From the NCBI GenBank assembly GCA_964437245.1, contig CAYTGJ010000006.1, positions 3,456-67,455 on the forward strand: DNA of 64,000 bases. Reading direction: 5' to 3'. The first letter of the stretch is position 1, and each line of letters starts with the position of its first letter. This DNA is from JANYCO01 sp964437245 (lineage in GTDB: Bacteria > Bacteroidota > Bacteroidia > Cytophagales > Cytophagaceae). Below are positions 59,909 to 64,000 of the stretch, one piece after another. A program made the position numbers and the translations under genes. The notes beneath the pieces are model-generated. The model saw only the letters and a list, made by a program, of their open reading frames with translations. It ran no database searches and was not told where the DNA came from.

Positions 59909-60496
59909 TCAGGAAAGATGTTTTTTCCGTATCCTGCTGAGGGTTTCCGGAGACATTCCCAGCATGGAAGCAAGATATTGGAGCGGGACCTGGTTGAAAA
60001 GTGCAGGCTGTTGTTCAAACAGCAGATTATACCGTTCTTCCGCACTCATATGAAGATGGTGGAATATCCGGTCTTCCATGACAAGGAAACATTTTGCGAT
60101 AAAGAGTTTGTCGATCTCGCTCCATTGAGGGATGACCTCGCCGAGACGATGATAGGTGTCTCTGTCAATGCTGTAGAGTTCGCAGTCGGTCAGTGCCTGG
60201 ATATTTCTGCGGGCCGGTGTTTGAAAAACAAAACTTGAAAGATCAGTGATGAATGATCCCTGGGTGGAGATCCATTGCGTTACTTCTTTATCTCCGGCAG
60301 CAGCATATATCCTCATGATCCCGGTTTTGATGAATCCCAGCTGATCAGAAAGCCGGNNNNNNNNNNAAAGCCGGCCATTTTTAAGAAAATAATCACCTTT
60401 TGAAAGGGTCCGGAGTTTGAACTTACTGCTGAGGTGCTGCAGGTCTTCCTGGGTAATGGCGAAAGCCGCTTTAATATATTGTTCCAGCTCTGTCAT
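59909..60496 (-). CDS. Crp/Fnr family transcriptional regulator (contains 10-N assembly gap)
   Basis: About 189 residues after correction. The N-terminal cyclic-nucleotide-like domain has RTLSKGDYFLKNGRL, LGFIKTGIMRIYAA and EVTQWISTQGSFITDLSS; the C-terminal HTH is weak but PLQYLASMLGMSPETLSRIRKKH fits the last helix-turn-helix of Crp-like regulators of Bacteroidota. Ten Ns (60357-60366) are flanked by AAAGCCGG on both sides, so the two contigs overlap by 8 bp; removing 18 nt restores KNGRLSDQLGF in frame. Given as a CDS with an artefactual insertion, not a pseudogene. It begins 13 bp after the GT9 stop. Confidence 0.75.
   Translation of the reverse strand: MTELEQYIKAAFAITQEDLQHLSSKFKLRTLSKGDYFLKNGRLXXXXRLSDQLGFIKTGIMRIYAAAGDKEVTQWISTQGSFITDLSSFVFQTPARRNIQALTDCELYSIDRDTYHRLGEVIPQWSEIDKLFIAKCFLVMEDRIFHHLHMSAEERYNLLFEQQPALFNQVPLQYLASMLGMSPETLSRIRKKHLS
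60357..60366. other. Assembly gap (10 N) with overlapping flanks
   Basis: The base run AAAGCCGG stands directly before and after the Ns. This is what a scaffolder leaves when the contig ends overlap but were not merged. Confidence 0.85.
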
Positions 60497-60509
60497 AGTA
60501 AGTTCAGAT

Positions 60510-61508
60510 TTATTTCTCCCATTGGTGGATGACCGCATGCGCCATCGCAGGAGTAATGCTGCGGATACAGTGGCAGTCAGAAGTTTTCCGGCAGTCGTCA
60601 CAGTTTTTTTGTTCGACCAGTACCGTGGTTTTTTTTCCTAAAGGTGCCCACCTGCCCGGATGAATAGGCCGCATAGGAGGGTAGATCCCGATTGCGAATT
60701 TGCCCAAAGAAGCGGCGATGTGCAGAGGCCCGGTACTACAGGCCAGCAGCCCGTCTGCACCGGCAATAAATCCTGTGAGCTCCGCCAGGGTACATTTTCC
60801 TGTAAGGTCAGTGACATGAGGAAGAGAGAAGATCTCCGCTTTTTGTTTTTTGATAAGTTCCCCTTCCTGTGGAGTACCGGTAATAAAAATTGAATAGTGA
60901 TCCTCCGGCAGCAATTGAGCCAGATTAAAATAATTTTCCATGGGACATTCTCTGGCGCTGCCTTTGGATTTTGGATGGAGGATCAGATTAAACCGGTCCG
61001 GTCGCAAAAGGGGTTGCAAAGCATCCGGAACAGAAGGGACGTGCTGAAATCCGGTGAATGTTTCCAGCTCTTCCAGCGAAAAATGCTGTGTGATGCCGAG
61101 CGGCTGAAGCAGCTTCAGATTGAGTTGTGCTTCGTGCAGCCGGGATTTTTTGCGGCTGAAGTGTACCCGCTTGTTGCAGTACAGCCAGTGAAACCAACGG
61201 TGGCTTGTGCCGGCCCGGAGAGGTATTCCGGCCTGGAAGGCAGCTTTTGCCACTTCCTTGTCCGGAAAGATGTGAAGGATGGTATCGGCAGTTGTTTTTT
61301 TTAGAAAATCCTGAGCCACCACTTGTTCCCGGTCTATAAATGCATCCACGTGTATACAGGCTTGGATGAGCGCTTTGGTATAAGCTTTCCCGATGAACGA
61401 TACTTTACAGTCAGGGAAAAACTTCTTAATGACCCCGGCTACGGGAAGCGTGAGCATGACATCGCCCAGATTGTCGGTACGACTGATGATGATATGTTTA
61501 GGAGTCAT
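60510..61508 (-). CDS. Glycosyltransferase family 9 (heptosyltransferase-like)
   Basis: 332 residues, GT-B fold. It begins MTPKHIIISRTDNLGDVMLTLPVAGVI, the RxDxLGDxxxTxP start of ADP-heptose:LPS heptosyltransferases. KPKSKGSARECP-like HPKSKGSARECPMENYFNLA, FITGTPQEGELI, DLTGKCTLAELTGFIAGADGLLACSTGPLHIAASLGKFAIGIYPPMRPIHPGRW (donor site with STGPLH) follow. It should add a sugar, perhaps heptose or a hexose, to the LPS core on the cytosolic face. Its start overlaps the GT2 stop by 11 bp. Confidence 0.88.
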   Translation of the reverse strand: MTPKHIIISRTDNLGDVMLTLPVAGVIKKFFPDCKVSFIGKAYTKALIQACIHVDAFIDREQVVAQDFLKKTTADTILHIFPDKEVAKAAFQAGIPLRAGTSHRWFHWLYCNKRVHFSRKKSRLHEAQLNLKLLQPLGITQHFSLEELETFTGFQHVPSVPDALQPLLRPDRFNLILHPKSKGSARECPMENYFNLAQLLPEDHYSIFITGTPQEGELIKKQKAEIFSLPHVTDLTGKCTLAELTGFIAGADGLLACSTGPLHIAASLGKFAIGIYPPMRPIHPGRWAPLGKKTTVLVEQKNCDDCRKTSDCHCIRSITPAMAHAVIHQWEK

Positions 61509-62265
61509 GTTTCTTGATCATCTCACGCATTTTTAAATATTTATAAAAAGTAGCTTGTGCAGAAACTGCGGATACTACAAAGCCCGCATACCCGTCCAGG
61601 AACCCCAGTTGGATAAAGTAGCTTTTGATGAATTTTATGAAAGGGCTGAACAGCAGTTGCAAGAGCGAGGCTCGTTTCCCTTTGCTTACGGCTTCCGAAG
61701 CCATGATCTCTGTAAACAGGTTGATCTGATCCAGATGGCCCTTAAGGGAGTAATAGCTGTAATGAAGCAGGTCTCCTTCCAGCAGAGAGACCGGAAGGTT
61801 TTGATCGGTAGCCAGGGTTTCGTGGATCTCGCCCTGCCATTCGGCAATCCCTTTTTTCCAGATCCTTATTTTTTTGTCAGGATACCATCCGCAGTGCCTG
61901 ATCCAGCTTCCGCAATAATTAGTGAGCCGTTTGACCTCGTAAAGCGGATAGCGGGGATCTGCTTTGAAGGCCAGGAGGGAACGGGTAAGCTCAGGAGAAA
62001 GCGCTTCGTCGGCATCAATGGAAAAAAGATACTCGTACTGTGCCAGGTTGTTGGCAAAGTTTTTCTGCCGGGAATAGCCCAGCCAGGATTGGGTTATAAA
62101 CTGCACACCATAGGAACGGCAGATTTCTTCTGTCTTGTCAGTAGAATTGGAATCGACTACTATAATCTCATCGGCCACCTCTTTCAGCGATTCCAGGCAC
62201 CTTTTTATGTTATGTTCCTCGTTGAAGGTAATGATGACAGCCGATAACTTTATATGCTTTCCCAT
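61498..62265 (-). CDS. Glycosyltransferase family 2 (WaaE/KdtX-like)
   Basis: 255 residues, GT-A fold. IKLSAVIITFNEEHNIKRCLES is the family-2 start, IIVVDSNSTDKTEEICRSYG and SWLGYSRQKNFANN follow, and YLFSIDADEALSPEL carries the DxD metal site. WQGEIHETLA and a C-terminal amphipathic and membrane-near region (FSPFIKFIKSYFIQLGFLDGYAGFVVSAVSAQATFYKYLK) are those of the WaaE/KdtX LPS-core beta-1,4-glucosyltransferase type. With the GT9 gene it makes a small LPS/LOS core operon. Confidence 0.88.
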   Translation of the reverse strand: MGKHIKLSAVIITFNEEHNIKRCLESLKEVADEIIVVDSNSTDKTEEICRSYGVQFITQSWLGYSRQKNFANNLAQYEYLFSIDADEALSPELTRSLLAFKADPRYPLYEVKRLTNYCGSWIRHCGWYPDKKIRIWKKGIAEWQGEIHETLATDQNLPVSLLEGDLLHYSYYSLKGHLDQINLFTEIMASEAVSKGKRASLLQLLFSPFIKFIKSYFIQLGFLDGYAGFVVSAVSAQATFYKYLKMREMIKKHDS

Positions 62266-62283
62266 GAATGAGCGGCAGATAAA

Positions 62284-62955
62284 TTAGTTTATTTTCTTTA
62301 CCAACGAGATCGCTTTTGCCCGGTAAGGAGCTTTTCTTTTTTCTTCGATGATATACAACACCTGGATTTCCTGCCCGACCCTTTTTACATAGGGATTGTT
62401 TGCTTTCCGGTCGAATACCAGATCATAGTTTTCTTTTTTGGTTTGTCCTTCCCAAAAGGAGAACATTCCTTTGTTTCTTACCCCGATAGAGGCTTCTTCC
62501 TTGACGATCATTTTACTGTATTCTTTTCCTTTGCTGATGGTCTCTACATATTTTTCTACCAGTTTGGAAAATTTTGCCGTGTCGGAAGTGTATTCTCCTT
62601 TCGGATAAAAACTGAGGAGTCTTGCTTTCGTTCTTCTCAGGCTGTCTACGCTGAGTACTTTTAACAAATAGAAGGTTTTGTCTCCGTCAAACGGTCCTAC
62701 CACATCACCGGGTTTTGCCTGGAATATCTGCTCTTCGATATCTTCTGCCTGATCCCCGCGGGTGATGGTGGTGATGAAATATTTCTGATCACTGTTGGCA
62801 GCGATATAGGCGGAGTCATTTTTAGCCGCTTTGAACTCTTTCCTTTTGGATTCCAGGAATTCGATGGCTTTTAATTGCTCTCCTTCATATTTTTTTTGAG
62901 CAAACGCAGTCAGCACAGAGGCGAGTACTATTAAAATGGTCAGTTTGATTTTCAT
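62284..62955 (-). CDS. Secreted parvulin-like (PpiC) protein
   Basis: 223 residues with a signal peptide (KIKLTILIVLASVLTAFAQ). The region YIAANSDQKYFITTITRGDQAED then IEEQIFQAKPGDVVGPFDGDKTFYLLKVLSVDSL has the pattern of the parvulin/PpiC fold, in which the P-G-x-V-x-G-P-x-x-x-x-x-Y-x-L-K-V strand-turn is characteristic, although the catalytic Asp/His/Cys set is not clear. It may be a degraded or non-catalytic PPIase/SurA-like chaperone. It is first of the run toward the LPS glycosyltransferases. Confidence 0.55.
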   Translation of the reverse strand: MKIKLTILIVLASVLTAFAQKKYEGEQLKAIEFLESKRKEFKAAKNDSAYIAANSDQKYFITTITRGDQAEDIEEQIFQAKPGDVVGPFDGDKTFYLLKVLSVDSLRRTKARLLSFYPKGEYTSDTAKFSKLVEKYVETISKGKEYSKMIVKEEASIGVRNKGMFSFWEGQTKKENYDLVFDRKANNPYVKRVGQEIQVLYIIEEKRKAPYRAKAISLVKKIN

Positions 62956-63020
62956 AGGGATACGAATAATGGCTTATGATCTTTCTCATAAAGGTAGAGT
63001 TTTTTTGAAAGTTCTCATAA

Positions 63021-63047
63021 AAAAAGGCCGTTGTAAACGGCCTTTTT
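63021..63047 (-). terminator. Terminator of the acyl-CoA synthetase gene
   Basis: AAAAAGGCCGTT (63021-63032) and AACGGCCTTTTT (63036-63047) with a three-base loop, 25 bp past the stop at 63072. Confidence 0.9.
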
Positions 63048-63071
63048 ATCAGGGTGACAGATAGCTTTTTA

Positions 63072-64000
63072 TTAAGCATGATACATACTTTCGATAAGGT
63101 CCTTGCTTTTGGTATTGATCACTTTGCGTTTTACCTTCAATGTAGGGGTAAGCTCTCCGTCGTTGATGGTCCATTGACGGGGCATCAATACGAATTTCTT
63201 GATCCTCTCATATTGGGCAAAATGTTCGTTCATCTCGTCGATTTCCTTTTGCATCCGGTCCTGGATAGATGGATGTTTGATCATCTCCTGATCGGTCGTA
63301 TAATGAATGTCTTTCAGTTCGCACCATTTACGCCATACATCAAAAGCAGGAACGATCAGGGCACCGGGGAATTTCTGCCCGTCGCCTACTACCATGATCT
63401 GTTCGATGAAACGTGATTCTTTGAATTTATTTTCGATCAACTGAGGAGCAATGTATTTTCCTCCGGAGGTCTTGAACATTTCTTTCTTACGGTCAGTGAT
63501 CTTCAGGAATTTATTTTCTGTAAACTCACCGATGTCGCCTGTATGGAACCAGCCGTCGGAGTCAATGGTTTGTTCGGTGAGATCCGGACGTTTGTAATAT
63601 CCTTTCATGATATGCGGCCCCCGGGTCAGGATTTCTCCGTCAGGAGCTATTTTTACTTCGACGCCTTCGATCAGAGGGCCGACGGTGCCAATTCTGTTGT
63701 CGGCAGGCTGACAGCGGTTTACAGAAATTACCGGAGAGGTTTCGGTCAGTCCGTAACCTTCCATGACAGGAATCCGGGCGGACCAGAATACCCTGGCAAG
63801 CCTCGGTTGTAGCGGAGCACTTCCCGATACGATTGCCTTGATATTCCCTCCAAGGGCTGCCCGCCATTTGCTGAAAATGATTTTATTGGCCAGCTTTAGC
63901 TGGAGGTCATAGAAAAATCCGTTTCCTCCCTGCAGCTCGTATTTCAGTCCCAGGTTCAGCGCCCAGAAAGGGATCAAAAAAGCGTTGTTCTTCTGGGCGC
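63072..64000 (-). CDS. Long-chain fatty acid-CoA ligase, 3' part
   Basis: The 309 C-terminal residues; the frame is open to the window edge. It is an AMP-forming ligase (ANL family): AIVSGSAPLQPRLARVFW, GYGLTETSPVISVN (ATP/substrate loop), GPLIEGVEVKIAPDGEILTRGPHIMKGYYKRP, SDGWFHTGDIGEF (the Asp that binds AMP ribose) and DRKKEMFKTSGGKYIAPQLIEN, with the catalytic Lys in LTPTLKVKRKVI near the end. It activates fatty acids to acyl-CoA for beta-oxidation or phospholipids. Closest in layout to the long FadD15/FAA-type enzymes of Bacteroidota. Confidence 0.88.
   Translation of the reverse strand, partial: AQKNNAFLIPFWALNLGLKYELQGGNGFFYDLQLKLANKIIFSKWRAALGGNIKAIVSGSAPLQPRLARVFWSARIPVMEGYGLTETSPVISVNRCQPADNRIGTVGPLIEGVEVKIAPDGEILTRGPHIMKGYYKRPDLTEQTIDSDGWFHTGDIGEFTENKFLKITDRKKEMFKTSGGKYIAPQLIENKFKESRFIEQIMVVGDGQKFPGALIVPAFDVWRKWCELKDIHYTTDQEMIKHPSIQDRMQKEIDEMNEHFAQYERIKKFVLMPRQWTINDGELTPTLKVKRKVINTKSKDLIESMYHA

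Noticed and set aside
1..64000. CRISPR arrays, tRNA and rRNA genes
   Set aside because: No direct-repeat/spacer pattern, cloverleaf with GGTTCRANNCC arm, or rRNA core sequence was found on reading either strand.

Overview
The window is a draft-assembly piece (two runs of N) of a Bacteroidota chromosome, most likely a Cytophagales-type gliding or T9SS-bearing organism. Evidence for the phylum: a GldM protein, a secreted metalloprotease with a Por/T9SS C-terminal sorting domain, a fused SecDF, a bacterial geranylgeranylglyceryl phosphate synthase, many lipoproteins of Bacteroidota-only DUF families (DUF4349, DUF4380, DUF4783, DUF2807), a -7 promoter box of the TAnnTTTG type and few Shine-Dalgarno sequences. 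The exact genus cannot be read from the sequence. No rRNA, tRNA, CRISPR array, transposase or phage gene was seen.

Layout. 1-3.1 kb: a small lipoprotein gene, then an accessory stretch with a decayed short-chain dehydrogenase, DUF2200, DUF2004, a dihydrofolate-reductase-like gene and a broken small secreted protein. 3.2-5.8 kb: an ECF sigma factor followed by a membrane protein that joins an anti-sigma-like cytoplasmic segment to a periplasmic HtrA-type serine protease, then a secreted protein. 5.9-12.2 kb: flavin oxidoreductase, GNAT-like protein, lytic transglycosylase, LOG-family hydrolase, TIGR01777 epimerase, coiled-coil secreted protein. 12.2-14.4 kb: trpE-trpG on the minus strand behind a complete leader-peptide attenuator (MNTIVLHNNWWWHRN, antiterminator, terminator). 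14.5-19.7 kb: lysA, a Lys/Ala-rich histone H1-like gene interrupted by an assembly gap, an outer-membrane beta-barrel, GGGP synthase, and two copies of a ~150-bp inverted-repeat element. 19.7-28.4 kb: AraC regulator, acyl-CoA dehydrogenase, lipoprotein, dipeptidyl peptidase IV, pirin, DUF2461, CYTH and lipocalin-like genes. 28.8-38.4 kb: GH63-like glucosidase with two membrane proteins, secDF, nadC, YcxB. 38.4-46 kb: GltS-like FMN protein, DUF4380 lipoprotein, second DUF2461, NAD-binding epimerase, aspartate kinase, glutamate dehydrogenase. 46-53 kb: DUF2807 lipoprotein plus polytopic membrane protein, helical-repeat protein, M43 metalloprotease. 53-59.3 kb: uvrA-ogt, DUF4349 lipoprotein, orphan gldM. 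59.3-64 kb, all minus: SRPBCC protein, Crp/Fnr regulator (10-N gap), two LPS-type glycosyltransferases, parvulin-like protein and the 3' part of a long-chain acyl-CoA synthetase.

The main results are: (1) a putative ECF promoter, GGGTTACC-N14-GTATTAA, found exactly in front of the sigma-factor gene and of the first lipoprotein gene, with a near match at identical spacing in front of the DUF4349 lipoprotein gene 53 kb away, which suggests an envelope-stress regulon sensed or controlled by the protease fusion; (2) a trp attenuator with three tandem Trp codons in a Bacteroidota genome; (3) several families of intergenic inverted repeats, including perfect hairpins with arms of 21-26 bp that act as probable terminators; and (4) assembly artefacts at both N gaps that distort the encoded proteins.
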